From Pelomonas sp. V22 (GTDB lineage: Bacteria > Pseudomonadota > Gammaproteobacteria > Burkholderiales > Burkholderiaceae_C), in the NCBI RefSeq assembly GCF_030014915.1, contig NZ_JAGIXS010000001.1:868001-932000 (forward strand): DNA of 64,000 nucleotides, written 5' to 3'. The notes under the pieces are model-generated. The model made no database searches, had not been told where the DNA came from, and worked only from the letters and a program-made list of their open reading frames with translations. Positions 7,939-16,999 of this stretch are shown here, piece after piece (position 1 is the stretch's first letter; the number at the start of each line of letters is the position of its first letter). The translations under genes were made by a program, and so were the position numbers.

Positions 7939-9246
7939 TCAACGACCGAACGGGCCCCAGGTTGGTTCGCGCATGTCGGCGCTGCTCGCGATCAGCTTGG
8001 CCTTGATCTTGCCGTCCAGCGTGGTGGTCATCAGCGATTCTCGGCCGCCCGAGCGCGTGGCATAGACCAGCAGGCGGCCATTGGGCGAGAAGCTGGGGCT
8101 CTCGTCATCCAGCGTGTCGGTGATCTGATTGACCGTGCCGCTGGCCAGGTCCATCACGCAAAGCTTGAAGTTGCCGCTGGTGCGCGTGATGTAGGCCAGC
8201 GTGCGGCCATCGGGGCTGATGGCCGGGCTGATGTTGTAGCTGCCGGTGAAGGTGACGCGCTCGACGCCGCCGCCGCTGGACGACATGCGGTAGATCTGCG
8301 GCGCGCCGCCCCGGTCCGACACGAAGTAGATCGAGCGGCCATCGGGCGAAAACACCGGCTCGGTGTCGATGGCCGAGCTCTGCGTCAGCCGGCGCGGCTC
8401 GCCACCATTGCGGTTGATGATGAAAAGCTGCGAGCCGCCCTCGCGCGACAGCGTCATCGCAATCTGCGAGCCATCGGGCGAATAGGCGGGTGCGCTGTTG
8501 CTGCCCCGGAAGGCTGCCAGCTGCCGGCGCGCGCCGGTCGAGAGGTTTTGCGACCAGATCACCGCCTTGCGCGCCTCGAATGACACGTAGGCGATTTCCT
8601 TGCCGTCTGGGGCCCAGGCCGGCGAGATGATGGGCTCGACGCTGGTCAGCGACTCCTGGCCGCCCTCGCCATCGGCATCGGTGATCAGGAGGCGGTAGCG
8701 GCCACCGGTCTTGGTGACATAGGCCATGCGGGTGGCAAACACGCCGCGCTCGCCGGTCAGCTTTTGGTAGATGGTGTCGGCGATCCGGTGGGCCGCGAGC
8801 CGAACGTCATCGGGATGGACGGCATGACTCTCGCCGCCCAGGTCCGCGCCCTTGACCACGTCCCAGAGCTTGAAGCGCAGGTCGATGCGGCCATCAGCAA
8901 GGCGCGTGGCCGAGCCGCCCGCCAGCGCGTCCACATTGCGGGCACGCCAGTCGGCGAAGGCAGGCTGGCTGGTTTCGCTCAAGGGAGCGGCGGCATCGAT
9001 CACCCGAAACTGGCCGCTGCGCTCCAGGTCCGCCTTCACGATGGCGGCGACGGCCTGGCCGGCCACCGATTCGTTGAGGAAGCTGGGGATCGAGATCGGC
9101 ATCTGCGCCGTGCCGACGCCGGCGATCTCGACACGGAACTGGGCCCAGGCCGGCAGTGCCAGGCCGGAAGCGGCGGTGGCGGCCAGCAGTTGGCGGCGGG
9201 ACAGGCGGGGGGTCGAGGCGGCTTGGGGCTGATCAGGCATGCGCAT
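7939..9246 (-). CDS. tolB: Tol-Pal system beta-propeller TolB
   Basis: TolB is the periplasmic beta-propeller of the Tol-Pal complex, which shuttles between TolA and Pal. The product is about 435 residues. After the leader comes a D1 domain (IPSFLNESVAGQ ... VIVKADLERSGQF-like features), then six propeller repeats of the form PxWSPDGK, here WAPDGKEIAYVSF, YSPDGSQIAMTL, FSPDGRSIYFVSD and ISPDGRTLAYI. The leader contains LSRRQLLAA before a hydrophobic stretch and AWA, so it resembles a twin-arginine signal rather than a plain Sec signal. The start at 9246 or 9240 has no clear Shine-Dalgarno. Upstream lies an ABC exporter, not tolA. Confidence 0.93.
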   Translation of the reverse strand: MRMPDQPQAASTPRLSRRQLLAATAASGLALPAWAQFRVEIAGVGTAQMPISIPSFLNESVAGQAVAAIVKADLERSGQFRVIDAAAPLSETSQPAFADWRARNVDALAGGSATRLADGRIDLRFKLWDVVKGADLGGESHAVHPDDVRLAAHRIADTIYQKLTGERGVFATRMAYVTKTGGRYRLLITDADGEGGQESLTSVEPIISPAWAPDGKEIAYVSFEARKAVIWSQNLSTGARRQLAAFRGSNSAPAYSPDGSQIAMTLSREGGSQLFIINRNGGEPRRLTQSSAIDTEPVFSPDGRSIYFVSDRGGAPQIYRMSSSGGGVERVTFTGSYNISPAISPDGRTLAYITRTSGNFKLCVMDLASGTVNQITDTLDDESPSFSPNGRLLVYATRSGGRESLMTTTLDGKIKAKLIASSADMREPTWGPFGR

Positions 9247-9390
9247 GAAAGGGGATGGCAGCGAAGCAGGGTTCCGATGACTTCGAGGCCGCAATTCTGC
9301 CTCAGCCGCGCCCTGCCTCCCGCGCAATCTCCGCACAAGCCTGTAAGGGATGGTGGCGGGCAGCCCCGCCTCCCCGCGCCCTGCCCTGAT

Positions 9391-10458
9391 TCAGACCCAG
9401 CGGAAGCGCCGCACCGCCAGCCCGAACAGCACCACGGCCCAGGCGCCCACGATGGCCATCGCCTGGCCCTGGCTGGCCAGGGAGGCGCCGTCGTTGAACA
9501 CGGCCCGCAGCGCGCTCAGCAGCGGTGCCAGCGGCAGCGAAGCCGCAGCCAGCTGCAACCAGTGCGGTGCCGCATCGAGCGAGAAGTAGACGCCCGACAG
9601 CAGCATCAGCGGCAGGAACACCAGGTTGGCGATGCCGCCGTAGGCCTCCACGGTGCGAGTCAGGCTGGCCAGCACATAGCCCATGGCGATGAAGCAGGCG
9701 GCGCCCAGCAACAAGAGGGCGAACAGCGCACCGAGACTGCCCTCGCTGCGGATGCCGAAGACCAGCCAGCCGGTCAAGAGCAGCGTGACCGCCCCGGCCG
9801 TCATGATCACGAGGCGCACGCCCAGCTGGGCCGCCAGGTAGGCTGGCTTGGACAGCGGCGTGGCCGCCAGGCGCTTGTAGCCGCCCTTCTCGCGCATGGT
9901 CACGTCCACCATGCCGGTCGAGAACACGCCGAGCATCACCAGGTTCAGGCCGAGCAAGCCCGGCAGCAGATAGGCAGCGTAGTTGTGGGCATGGCGGCCG
10001 CCCGGGCTGCTCATCTCCACGGGCAGGCGAGCCGGCGGCTCGGCCCCCTGGCGCCGCGCCTGGGCCACCAGGAAAGCCTGCTGCACCAGAGCCTCAGCCT
10101 GGGCGCCTTGAGCCGCCAGATAGCTGTTGAGGCGCAGCCGGTACTGGCCGCCCTCACCCTCCAGCAAGGCTGGCAGCTTGCCGGCGCGCCAGCGCTCATC
10201 GGCCGCCTCGACCGTGACGGTCTCGACCTCGAGGCCCCGCTCGGCCAGCGCCGTGCGCATCAAGGCATCGTCCGGCGAGCCTTGCTGCGACTGCGCCCAG
10301 ACCAGGTGAGCCGTCGGCGGCTTGCCACCGCCGAACACCGTGCCGAGGCCGAGCAGCATGACGATGGGAAAGGCCAGGGTCCAGAACACGGCGGCCGGCA
10401 GGCGCAGGTAGACGCGCAGGCCGAACGTGAATTGCTTGAAGAAGATGCGGAAGTTCAT
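9391..10458 (-). CDS. ABC-2 type transporter permease
   Basis: This 355-residue inner-membrane permease has one N-terminal transmembrane helix near residues 20-42. A large extracytoplasmic domain follows at about 45-170, and then five C-terminal helices with the ABC-2 pattern (YLLPGLLGLNLVMLG, the KGGYKRLAATPLSK coupling helix, FLPLMLLSGVYFSL). It is 9 bp downstream of its ATPase gene, so the two form one exporter. The substrate is unknown; drug or lipid-like compounds are typical for the family. The gene lies 144 bp upstream of tolB on the same strand. Confidence 0.9.
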   Translation of the reverse strand: MNFRIFFKQFTFGLRVYLRLPAAVFWTLAFPIVMLLGLGTVFGGGKPPTAHLVWAQSQQGSPDDALMRTALAERGLEVETVTVEAADERWRAGKLPALLEGEGGQYRLRLNSYLAAQGAQAEALVQQAFLVAQARRQGAEPPARLPVEMSSPGGRHAHNYAAYLLPGLLGLNLVMLGVFSTGMVDVTMREKGGYKRLAATPLSKPAYLAAQLGVRLVIMTAGAVTLLLTGWLVFGIRSEGSLGALFALLLLGAACFIAMGYVLASLTRTVEAYGGIANLVFLPLMLLSGVYFSLDAAPHWLQLAAASLPLAPLLSALRAVFNDGASLASQGQAMAIVGAWAVVLFGLAVRRFRWV

Positions 10459-10467
10459 GGTGCTCGC

Positions 10468-11388
10468 TCAATCCCTCAGGCTGCGGCCGGTGCGCTGCAG
10501 AAACACGTCTTCCAGGCTGGCACGGCGCACATGCAATTGCCGCATCGGCAGGGCCAGGGTCTCGACGCAAGCCAGCAGTTGCTGCAGCTCGCGCTTGGGG
10601 TCTTCGAGGCGCACGGCCCAGTGCTCGGCCTGCACCTCCACCGGCCGGCCCAGCTGCCGTGCGAACTCGTCGGCGGCCGGCGGCGCCCCTTCGAACTCGA
10701 TCTCGGCAATGGTGGGCTGGCCGAGGCCAGCGATCAGCTCGCGCGGCGTACCAAGCTGCAGGATCTGGCCCTGGTCCATGATGCCGACGCGGTCGCACAG
10801 CACCTCGGCCTCGTCCATGTAGTGCGTGGTGAGCAGCACCGTGCGGCCCTCGGCCTTCAGCCGCCGCACGATGTCCCACAAACCCTGGCGAGCCTGCGGA
10901 TCCAGGCCGGTGGTCGGCTCGTCGAGGAACACCAGCTCGGGGTCGCCCACGAGGGCCAGCCCGAGCGCCAGGCGCTGGCGCTGGCCGCCGCTGAGCTTGC
11001 TCTGGTAGGCGCCGGCCTTGTCCTGCAGCTGCAGCAGGGCCAGCAGCTCCGCCACCGGGCGCGGCTTGGCGTAGTAGTTGGCGAACAGCGCCAGCGCCTC
11101 GCCAACCTTGATCTTGTCGTCCAGCTGGGTGCTCTGGAACTGCACGCCGATGCGCTCGCGGATGGCGCGCTCCTGCGTCTTGTAGTCGAGGCCCAGCACG
11201 CGAATCTCGCCACTGTCGGGCCGAGTCAGACCTTCCAGCATCTCCATGCTGGTGGTCTTGCCGGCACCATTGGGCCCTAACAGCCCGAATACCTCACCAC
11301 GGCGCACCTGAAGATCCAACCCACGCACCGCATGCACGTCGCGGAAACGCTTGTGCAGGCCTTGTGCCTCGATCGCCCAGTCTTCCAT
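10468..11388 (-). CDS. ABC transporter ATP-binding protein
   Basis: This is the ATPase subunit of the exporter with the following permease. The 306-residue product has Walker A GPNGAGKTT at 38-46, the LSGGQRQRL signature, Walker B LVFLDEPTTGLD and the switch His in TTHYMDEAE. An additional C-terminal domain of about 85 residues ends in SLEDVFLQRTGRSLRD, typical of the DRA/CcmA-type ATPases that pair with ABC-2 permeases. The start is ATG at 11388 with GAGGAGG five bases upstream, a strong ribosome site. Confidence 0.94.
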   Translation of the reverse strand: MEDWAIEAQGLHKRFRDVHAVRGLDLQVRRGEVFGLLGPNGAGKTTSMEMLEGLTRPDSGEIRVLGLDYKTQERAIRERIGVQFQSTQLDDKIKVGEALALFANYYAKPRPVAELLALLQLQDKAGAYQSKLSGGQRQRLALGLALVGDPELVFLDEPTTGLDPQARQGLWDIVRRLKAEGRTVLLTTHYMDEAEVLCDRVGIMDQGQILQLGTPRELIAGLGQPTIAEIEFEGAPPAADEFARQLGRPVEVQAEHWAVRLEDPKRELQQLLACVETLALPMRQLHVRRASLEDVFLQRTGRSLRD

Positions 11389-11465
11389 CCCGACCTCCTC
11401 GTTGGAGCGCGGATTCTGTCGAGCAGCCGCCGCCGGGCTATAGGTAATAGCCCCAGGCGAGGATC

Positions 11466-12950
11466 TCAGAGCAGCACGATGTCGTAATGCTCGGTCTGGT
11501 TGGTCGGCTCGGCCGACAGCGAGATCGGCTTTCCGATGAAATCCGACAGGCCGGCCAGGTGCTGGCTTTCCTCGTCGAGCAGCATCTCCACCACGTTGGC
11601 GGCGGCCACGACGCGGAACTCCTTGGGCGAGAACTGGCGGGCCTCGCGCAGGATCTCGCGCATGATGTCGTAGCAGACCGAGCGCGCCGTCTTGACCTGG
11701 CCGCGGCCCTCGCACGTGGGGCAAGGCTCGCAGAGCATGCGAGCCAGCGATTCGCGGGTGCGCTTGCGCGTCATCTCGACAAGGCCCAGCTGCGTGAAGC
11801 CCCCCACTGTCACCTTGGTGCGATCGCGGCTCAGCTGCTTCTTGAACTCGCTCAGCACCGCGCTCTTGTGCTCCTCGCGCGTCATGTCGATGAAGTCGAC
11901 GATGATGATGCCGCCCAGGTTGCGCAGGCGCAGCTGGCGCGCGATGGCGCCGGCCGCCTCGAGGTTGGTCTTGAAGATGGTGTCGTCGAAGTTGCGGGCG
12001 CCGACGAAGCCGCCGGTGTTGACGTCGATGGTCGTCATCGCCTCGGTCTGATCGACGATCAGGTAGCCACCCGACTTCAGGTCCACGCGCCGCGCCAGCG
12101 CCTTGTCCAGCTCGGCGTCGATGTTGTTCAGGTCGAAGATCGGCCGCTCGCCCCGGTAATGCTCCAGCTTGGCCGTGGCCGCCGGCATGAAGTGCTCGCC
12201 AAAGGCCTGCAGCACCTCGAACTGCATGCGTGAGTCGATGCGGATGGAGCCGGTGCGCTCGGTCGTCAGGTCGCGCAGCACGCGCTCGACGAGGCTCAGG
12301 TCCTGGTGCAAGAGCGTGCCGGGCGGCGAGCGGAACGAGCGCTCGCGGATGGTCGCCCAGGTCTTGCGCAGGTAGGCGATGTCGGCCGCCAGTTCCTCGT
12401 CGCTCGCGTCCTCGGCATTGGTGCGCAGGATGAAGCCGCCACCACCGCCCTCCTCCGGCTTGCCGACCAAGGCCTGCATGCGCGTGCGCAGCTGCTCGCG
12501 GGTCTCGGGCGAACCGATCTTCTGCGAGATGCCGATGTGGTCGTCCTGCGGCAGGAAGACCAGCATGCGGCCCGCGATGCTGATCTGGCTGGACAGCCGC
12601 GCGCCCTTGGTGCCGATGGGGTCCTTGATCACCTGCACCGTGAGGGCCTGGCCCTCGAACACCAGGCGCTCGATCGGCGTGGCCACGCCGGCCTCGTTGT
12701 GATGGGCGCGGCCATGGCTCGTGCCGTTCACATGCAGGTCGGCCACGTGCAGGAAGGCCGCGCGCTCCAGTCCGATGTCGATGAAGGCCGATTGCATGCC
12801 CGGCAGCACGCGGGCGACCTTGCCCGAATAGATGTTGCCAACCAGGCCGCGCTCCAGCGTGCGCTCGATGTGCAACTCCTGCACCGCGCCGTTCTCGACG
12901 ACGGCCACCCGCGTCTCCTGCGGCGACCAGTTGATCAGAATGTCTTCCAT
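11466..12950 (-). CDS. rng: ribonuclease G
   Basis: RNase G is a single-strand endonuclease that matures the 16S rRNA 5' end and degrades some mRNAs. The 494-residue protein begins MEDILINWSPQETRVAV and contains an S1-like RNA-binding region at about 36-125. The catalytic Mg-binding region is TTIDVNTGGF plus IVDFIDM, and the Zn-link pair is CPTC within CEPCPTCEGRG. The length fits RNase G rather than RNase E, since the long scaffold tail is absent. It lies 5 bp after maf, so it is the last gene of the yebC-rng operon. The 77-bp gap after it separates the ABC pair. Confidence 0.95.
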   Translation of the reverse strand: MEDILINWSPQETRVAVVENGAVQELHIERTLERGLVGNIYSGKVARVLPGMQSAFIDIGLERAAFLHVADLHVNGTSHGRAHHNEAGVATPIERLVFEGQALTVQVIKDPIGTKGARLSSQISIAGRMLVFLPQDDHIGISQKIGSPETREQLRTRMQALVGKPEEGGGGGFILRTNAEDASDEELAADIAYLRKTWATIRERSFRSPPGTLLHQDLSLVERVLRDLTTERTGSIRIDSRMQFEVLQAFGEHFMPAATAKLEHYRGERPIFDLNNIDAELDKALARRVDLKSGGYLIVDQTEAMTTIDVNTGGFVGARNFDDTIFKTNLEAAGAIARQLRLRNLGGIIIVDFIDMTREEHKSAVLSEFKKQLSRDRTKVTVGGFTQLGLVEMTRKRTRESLARMLCEPCPTCEGRGQVKTARSVCYDIMREILREARQFSPKEFRVVAAANVVEMLLDEESQHLAGLSDFIGKPISLSAEPTNQTEHYDIVLL

Positions 12951-12955
12951 AGCCT

Positions 12956-13567
12956 TCACAAGCCCCAGGGTTCGAGCAGTTGCGCCGTCTCGTAGAGCGG
13001 CAGGCCCATGATGCCTGAGTAGCTGCCGGCGATGTGCGAGATCCAGACCGCCGCCTCGCTCTGGATCGCATAGGACCCGGCCTTGCCGAAAGGCTGGCCG
13101 CCGTCCACATAGCGCTGCAGCAGCGCTTGCGACACCGGCGCGAACTCGACTTCGGAAACGCTGAGCCGTGCATCGCGGCGATCGCCGAGGCCCACGGCCA
13201 CGCCGGTAATGACGCGGTGCCGGCGGCCGGCCAGGCGGGTCAGCGTGGCCAGCGCGTCGGCGGCATCGAGCGGCTTGCCGAGGATGTCGTCGTCGATGGC
13301 CACGGTCGTGTCGGAACACAGCACCGGCGCCGGCGGAAGGCCACGAGCTTGCAGGCGCCGCAGCGCCGCATCGAGCTTCAGCTGGGTCACGCGCTCTACA
13401 TAGGCCTCGGGCTTCTCGCCCGGCAGCACCACTTCCAACGCCTCGGCATCCTCGTCCGCATCGGCGAGCAGGAGCTCGGTCTTCACGCCGATCTGGTCCA
13501 GCAGCTGGCGGCGGCGCGGGCTCTGCGAGGCCAGGTAGATGAAATCGAACGGCAAAATGGCGCTCAC
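12956..13567 (-). CDS. maf: Maf-family nucleoside triphosphate pyrophosphatase
   Basis: Maf proteins hydrolyse non-canonical or pyrimidine NTPs (dTTP, UTP, m5UTP) to the monophosphate. The 203-residue protein has the N-terminal [11 protein letters not shown] motif at 13-23, the central [14 protein letters not shown] segment and the C-terminal GKAGSYAIQ and [10 protein letters not shown] motifs. The start is GTG, forming a GTGA overlap with the rlmH stop. The subtype (YhdE-like dTTP/UTP versus YceF-like m7GTP) looks YhdE-like from [11 protein letters not shown], but this is not certain. Confidence 0.93.
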   Translation of the reverse strand: MSAILPFDFIYLASQSPRRRQLLDQIGVKTELLLADADEDAEALEVVLPGEKPEAYVERVTQLKLDAALRRLQARGLPPAPVLCSDTTVAIDDDILGKPLDAADALATLTRLAGRRHRVITGVAVGLGDRRDARLSVSEVEFAPVSQALLQRYVDGGQPFGKAGSYAIQSEAAVWISHIAGSYSGIMGLPLYETAQLLEPWGL

Positions 13568-14034
13568 TCTCGGTGGTAGGGATGGTTGACCATTACCGTC
13601 CAGGCCCGGTAGAGGCCTTCGGCCAGCAGCACGCGGGCGAAGGCATGGGGCAGGGTCAGGTCGGAGAGGCGCAGCGTCTCGTCGGCCGTGGCCTTGAGTT
13701 CTGGATGCAGGCCGTCGGGCCCGCCGATGATCAGCGCGACGTCGCGGCCCTCGCCCATCCAGAGCTTGAGCCGCTCGGCCAGTTGCATGGTCGTGCGCTG
13801 GTGGCCGCGCTCGTCGAGGATGATGCGGCGCACACCTTTTGGCAAAGCCGCTTCGATGCGCTGCGCCTCGGCCGCCATCATCTGCTCGACCGATTTGCCG
13901 GCGCCGCGTGGTTCGGCCTTGACGGCCTTGAGCTCCAGCTTCAGCTCGGGCGGGAATCGCTTGGCGAAGTCTTCGTAGGCCGTGTCAGCCCAGGCCGGCT
14001 GGCGCTGGCCGACGGCAACCAACCACAGGCGCAT
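13564..14034 (-). CDS. rlmH: 23S rRNA pseudouridine-1915 N3-methyltransferase RlmH
   Basis: This SPOUT-class methyltransferase acts on m3-pseudouridine 1915 of 23S rRNA in the assembled 70S ribosome. The 156-residue product has the family length. It has [17 protein letters not shown] in the middle, the SAM-knot [12 protein letters not shown], and the characteristic C-terminal [15 protein letters not shown]. It lies 6 bp after rsfS, the conserved bacterial order. Confidence 0.97.
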   Translation of the reverse strand: MRLWLVAVGQRQPAWADTAYEDFAKRFPPELKLELKAVKAEPRGAGKSVEQMMAAEAQRIEAALPKGVRRIILDERGHQRTTMQLAERLKLWMGEGRDVALIIGGPDGLHPELKATADETLRLSDLTLPHAFARVLLAEGLYRAWTVMVNHPYHRE

Positions 14035-14040
14035 CGCCGA

Positions 14041-14814
14041 TCAGCGCGCCGTCTTCTTGGCGGGCGCGGCTTTGCGGGCGACGGGTTTGGCGGCGGGCTT
14101 GGCTGCCACGGCGGTCTTGCGTCCGACCGTCTTGGTGGCGACCTTCCTCGCCGGCGCAGCCTTCTTCGCTGCCGGCTTGGCTGCACCGACCTTGATGGTC
14201 TTCACCGGCGCTTCGGCCGCCTTCTTGACACCACCCACGCGAGTGGCCGGCTTGCGCAGCGGCGGCTTGGCTGCTGCGGCAGACTTCTTGGCGGCCGGGG
14301 CTGCCTTCTTGGCAGCGGGTGCGGCCTTCTTGGCCGCAGGCGTCTTGCCTCCGGTGACCTTGGTGGGCGGTGCCGAAGGCGCCGTCTTCTTGGCAGCGGC
14401 CTTGGCGGGCTTCTTCTTGGCCGGGGCTTCTTCTTCCGGCTCCGAAGCCTTGACCAGGCGGACCTCGCCATCACCCAGCTTCAGCTTGACCGGCTTGCCG
14501 CCCCAGATTTCCTCGAGGTGGTAGTAGTCGCGGATGGCCGGCTGCATCACGTGGACGACGGCGGCACCGCAGTCGACGATGATCCATTCGCCGTTGTCTT
14601 CGCCCTCGGTGCGCATGACCTGCAGGCCGCGCCCCTTGACCGTTTCTCGCACGCTGGAGGCCAGCGCCTTGGTCTGCCGGTTGCTGGTGCCCGAGGCGAT
14701 GATCACGCGCTCGAACAGCGGCGACAGATGCTCGGTGTTGAAGACCTGGATGTTCTGGGCCTTCACGTCTTCCAGACCATCGACGATGGCGCGCTGCAGC
14801 TTACGAATGTCCAT
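14041..14814 (-). CDS. rsfS: ribosome silencing factor RsfS with long Lys/Ala/Pro-rich tail
   Basis: RsfS (Iojap) binds ribosomal protein L14 and blocks subunit joining in starvation. Residues 1-120 form the complete domain: IVDGLEDVKAQNIQVFN, then ASGTSNRQTKALASSV, then GEWIIVDCGAAVVHVM, and DYYHLEEIWG. After residue 123 comes an acidic patch (EPEEEA) and then about 130 residues made almost only of Lys, Ala, Pro, Val and Thr. These include imperfect AAPAAKK repeats like those of histone H1 or the bacterial AlgP and BpH1 proteins. Typical RsfS ends at about 110-130 residues, so the tail doubles it. It abuts nadD, its usual neighbour. Confidence 0.95.
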   Translation of the reverse strand: MDIRKLQRAIVDGLEDVKAQNIQVFNTEHLSPLFERVIIASGTSNRQTKALASSVRETVKGRGLQVMRTEGEDNGEWIIVDCGAAVVHVMQPAIRDYYHLEEIWGGKPVKLKLGDGEVRLVKASEPEEEAPAKKKPAKAAAKKTAPSAPPTKVTGGKTPAAKKAAPAAKKAAPAAKKSAAAAKPPLRKPATRVGGVKKAAEAPVKTIKVGAAKPAAKKAAPARKVATKTVGRKTAVAAKPAAKPVARKAAPAKKTAR

Positions 14815-15429
14815 TCAGTACTCACTCTTCTCGTAGAGGCGGTGCTGGGCAATATAACCCGCGACCGCGTTGCCCACCATGGGGCGGATGTCCTCGCCGC
14901 GCATCACTTGTTGACGCACGGCGGTGGCCGAATGCGCCATGGCCGGCAGGGCCAGTGGCAGCATTCGATGGGGGGTGGCCTGCAGCTCTGGCGCAGCCTT
15001 CATGGCCTCGCCAGCGCGCGCCGCCACGGCAAGGGTGGCGCGCTGCAGGATCTCGGGCCAGTCACGCCAGGTGTTCAACCTTGCGTACTGGTCCTGGCCG
15101 ATGATCAGGAACAGCTGCTCGCCAGGATGGTTCACCGCTCTCTCGCGCAGCGTCTCCACCGTGTAGCTGGCGCCACTGCGACGCAACTCGCAGTCATCCA
15201 GTTCGAAGCGCGGCTCGCCGTCCATCATCAGCTGGACCATGGCGCACCGCTGCTCGGCCGGGGCCAATTGTCGCCCAGCTTTCTGCCAGGGCTGCCCGGC
15301 GGGTATCCAGAGCAGCTTGTCGAGCTTCAGCTCGGCCAGCGCGCAATCTGCCAGCGCCCGGTGAGCCAGGTGCGGCGGATCGAAGCTGCCGCCGAACAGG
15401 CCCACGCGCGGGCCTTGCATCAAAGCCAT
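14815..15429 (-). CDS. nadD: nicotinate-nucleotide adenylyltransferase
   Basis: NadD makes deamido-NAD from nicotinate mononucleotide and ATP in NAD biosynthesis. The 204-residue protein has the nucleotidyltransferase motif [11 protein letters not shown] at about 13-23, the IPAGQPWQK segment and the C-terminal [14 protein letters not shown], the ISSTxIR-type motif. The start at 15429 overlaps the end of hemF by 10 bp. A second in-frame ATG lies three codons in. Confidence 0.96.
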   Translation of the reverse strand: MALMQGPRVGLFGGSFDPPHLAHRALADCALAELKLDKLLWIPAGQPWQKAGRQLAPAEQRCAMVQLMMDGEPRFELDDCELRRSGASYTVETLRERAVNHPGEQLFLIIGQDQYARLNTWRDWPEILQRATLAVAARAGEAMKAAPELQATPHRMLPLALPAMAHSATAVRQQVMRGEDIRPMVGNAVAGYIAQHRLYEKSEY

Positions 15430-16361
15430 AGATGCGTGGCCGGCTCGTCGGCCCAGTCACGCGGGCGCAGGAAGTCGCTGTAGAGCTTCGCTTCGGGCGT
15501 GCCCTCTTCGGGTTGCCAGTCGTAGCGCCACTTCACGAGGGGCGGCATCGACATCAGGATGGCTTCGGTGCGGCCGCCCGATTGCAGGCCGAACAGCGTG
15601 CCGCGGTCGAACACCAGGTTGAACTCGACATAGCGGCCGCGCCGGTAGGCCTGGAAGTCGCGCTCGCGCTCGCCATAGGCATAGCCCTGGCGGCGCTCGA
15701 CGATGGGCAGATAGGCCGGCAGGAAGGCATCGCCGACCGAACGCAGCGTGGCGAAGGCCGCGTCGAAGCCACCTTCCGCATAGTCGTCAAAGAAGATGCC
15801 GCCCACGCCACGCGGTTCGTTGCGGTGCTTCAGGAAGAAGTACTCGTCGCACCAGGTCTTGAAGCGCGGATGGAGGTCGGCGCCATGCGGCGCCAGCGCG
15901 TCCCTGCACACCCGATGGAAATGCTGGGCATCGCGCTCGAAACCGTAGTACGGCGTCAGGTCCATGCCGCCACCGAACCAGACCACCGGCTCGCGGTCCG
16001 CCGGCATGGCGGCGAACATGCGCACGTTCATGTGCACCGTCGGCACGAAGGGGTTCTGCGGGTGGATCACCAGCGAGACGCCCATGGCCTCGAACGGCGC
16101 ACCCGCCAGTTCGGGCCGGTGCTGGGTGGCCGAAGGCGGCAGGACCCGGCCCTGCACATGCGAGAAATTGCAGCCGCCCCGCTCGAACACGGCGCCGCCC
16201 TCTATCAGGCGCGACAGGCCATCGCCTTCCAGGCGCCCGCCCGGTTCGCGCTGCCAGCCGTCGCTGATGAATTCACCGCCATCGGCCGCCTGCAGGCCTG
16301 CCACGATGCGCTCTTGCAGGTCGAGCAGATAGCTGCGTACCGCTTGCGTGTCCATGCTCAT
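15420..16361 (-). CDS. hemF: oxygen-dependent coproporphyrinogen III oxidase
   Basis: HemF decarboxylates coproporphyrinogen III to protoporphyrinogen IX with O2 in heme synthesis. The 313-residue length is typical. Conserved segments are [45 protein letters not shown] and [18 protein letters not shown]. It lies 5 bp after the acyltransferase gene and overlaps nadD, so it is inside the long operon. The O2-dependent form implies aerobic heme synthesis. Confidence 0.97.
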   Translation of the reverse strand: MSMDTQAVRSYLLDLQERIVAGLQAADGGEFISDGWQREPGGRLEGDGLSRLIEGGAVFERGGCNFSHVQGRVLPPSATQHRPELAGAPFEAMGVSLVIHPQNPFVPTVHMNVRMFAAMPADREPVVWFGGGMDLTPYYGFERDAQHFHRVCRDALAPHGADLHPRFKTWCDEYFFLKHRNEPRGVGGIFFDDYAEGGFDAAFATLRSVGDAFLPAYLPIVERRQGYAYGERERDFQAYRRGRYVEFNLVFDRGTLFGLQSGGRTEAILMSMPPLVKWRYDWQPEEGTPEAKLYSDFLRPRDWADEPATHLWL

Positions 16362-16366
16362 GATCC

Positions 16367-16999
16367 TCAGGTTCTCAGCTTGACCGGCGCGGCCAGTTCG
16401 GGCCGCTTGCCTCGGTAGGGCGCCAGCACCTTGGCAAACAGCGCGAAATCGCGCTCGGCGTCACCGCTCAACTCGACGAAATCGGTCAGGCCCACGGTCT
16501 TGGTCGCGAAGTCGAAATAGGCCAGGCCCACCGGCGCTTGCGCCTGGACGGCCACATGGTAGGAGCCCGAGCGCCAGCCCGAGACCAGCGAGCGCGTGCC
16601 CTCCGGTGCGACGGCCAGCCAGAACAGCTCGCCGGCCGCACGCGCCGCTTTCATCTGGTCGGCAGTATTGCCGACCAGGCCGCTCGCGTTGGCCCGGTCC
16701 ACCGGGATGCCGCCGATGCGGCGGGCAAAGGGGCCCAGCAGCGGAATCCGGAACAGGCTGTCCTTGCCCCACCAGCGCGCCTGGATGCCGAACGACCACT
16801 TGACCAGCACGCCGAGAACGAAGTCCCAGTTGGACGTGTGGGGGTAGACCATGATCACGCCCTGCCCGGCTGGGAGGCCGTCATAGCGCAGGGTCCAGCC
16901 GGCCAGGCGCAGGACGCCGCGCGCCAGCGCGCTGCCTGGCGCCTTGAACTCGGCCCGGCCCGGTATCAGGCGCGGCAATTCGTTGGGGCTCGCGCTCAA
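16367..16999 (-). CDS. PlsC-like 1-acyl-glycerol-3-phosphate acyltransferase family protein
   Basis: This 210-residue protein belongs to the lysophospholipid/glycerophosphate acyltransferase superfamily. The catalytic H(X)4D motif is PHTSNWD with His54 and Asp59. The substrate-phosphate motif is APEGTRS with Glu133-Arg136, and the GIPVDR block lies between them. One hydrophobic N-terminal helix region may contact the membrane. The start is TTG in a TTGA overlap with the purD stop. The subgroup is the short 'YihG/plsC-like' kind found next to purD and hemF in related bacteria, and its exact acyl acceptor is unknown. Confidence 0.85.
   Translation of the reverse strand: MSASPNELPRLIPGRAEFKAPGSALARGVLRLAGWTLRYDGLPAGQGVIMVYPHTSNWDFVLGVLVKWSFGIQARWWGKDSLFRIPLLGPFARRIGGIPVDRANASGLVGNTADQMKAARAAGELFWLAVAPEGTRSLVSGWRSGSYHVAVQAQAPVGLAYFDFATKTVGLTDFVELSGDAERDFALFAKVLAPYRGKRPELAAPVKLRT

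Noticed and set aside
8764-11280. 838-codon plus-strand open frame
   Set aside because: It lies opposite tolB and the ABC exporter genes, with no family features and no ribosome site. It is a shadow frame.
10468-13173. 901-codon minus frame that would fuse the ABC ATPase to upstream sequence
   Set aside because: The upstream part is another frame of rng and maf. The true ATPase start at 11388 has a strong ribosome site.
14074-14445. Possible tandem repeat or CRISPR-like array in the rsfS tail
   Set aside because: The repetition is codon-level Lys/Ala/Pro coding repeats with no constant repeat/spacer pattern.
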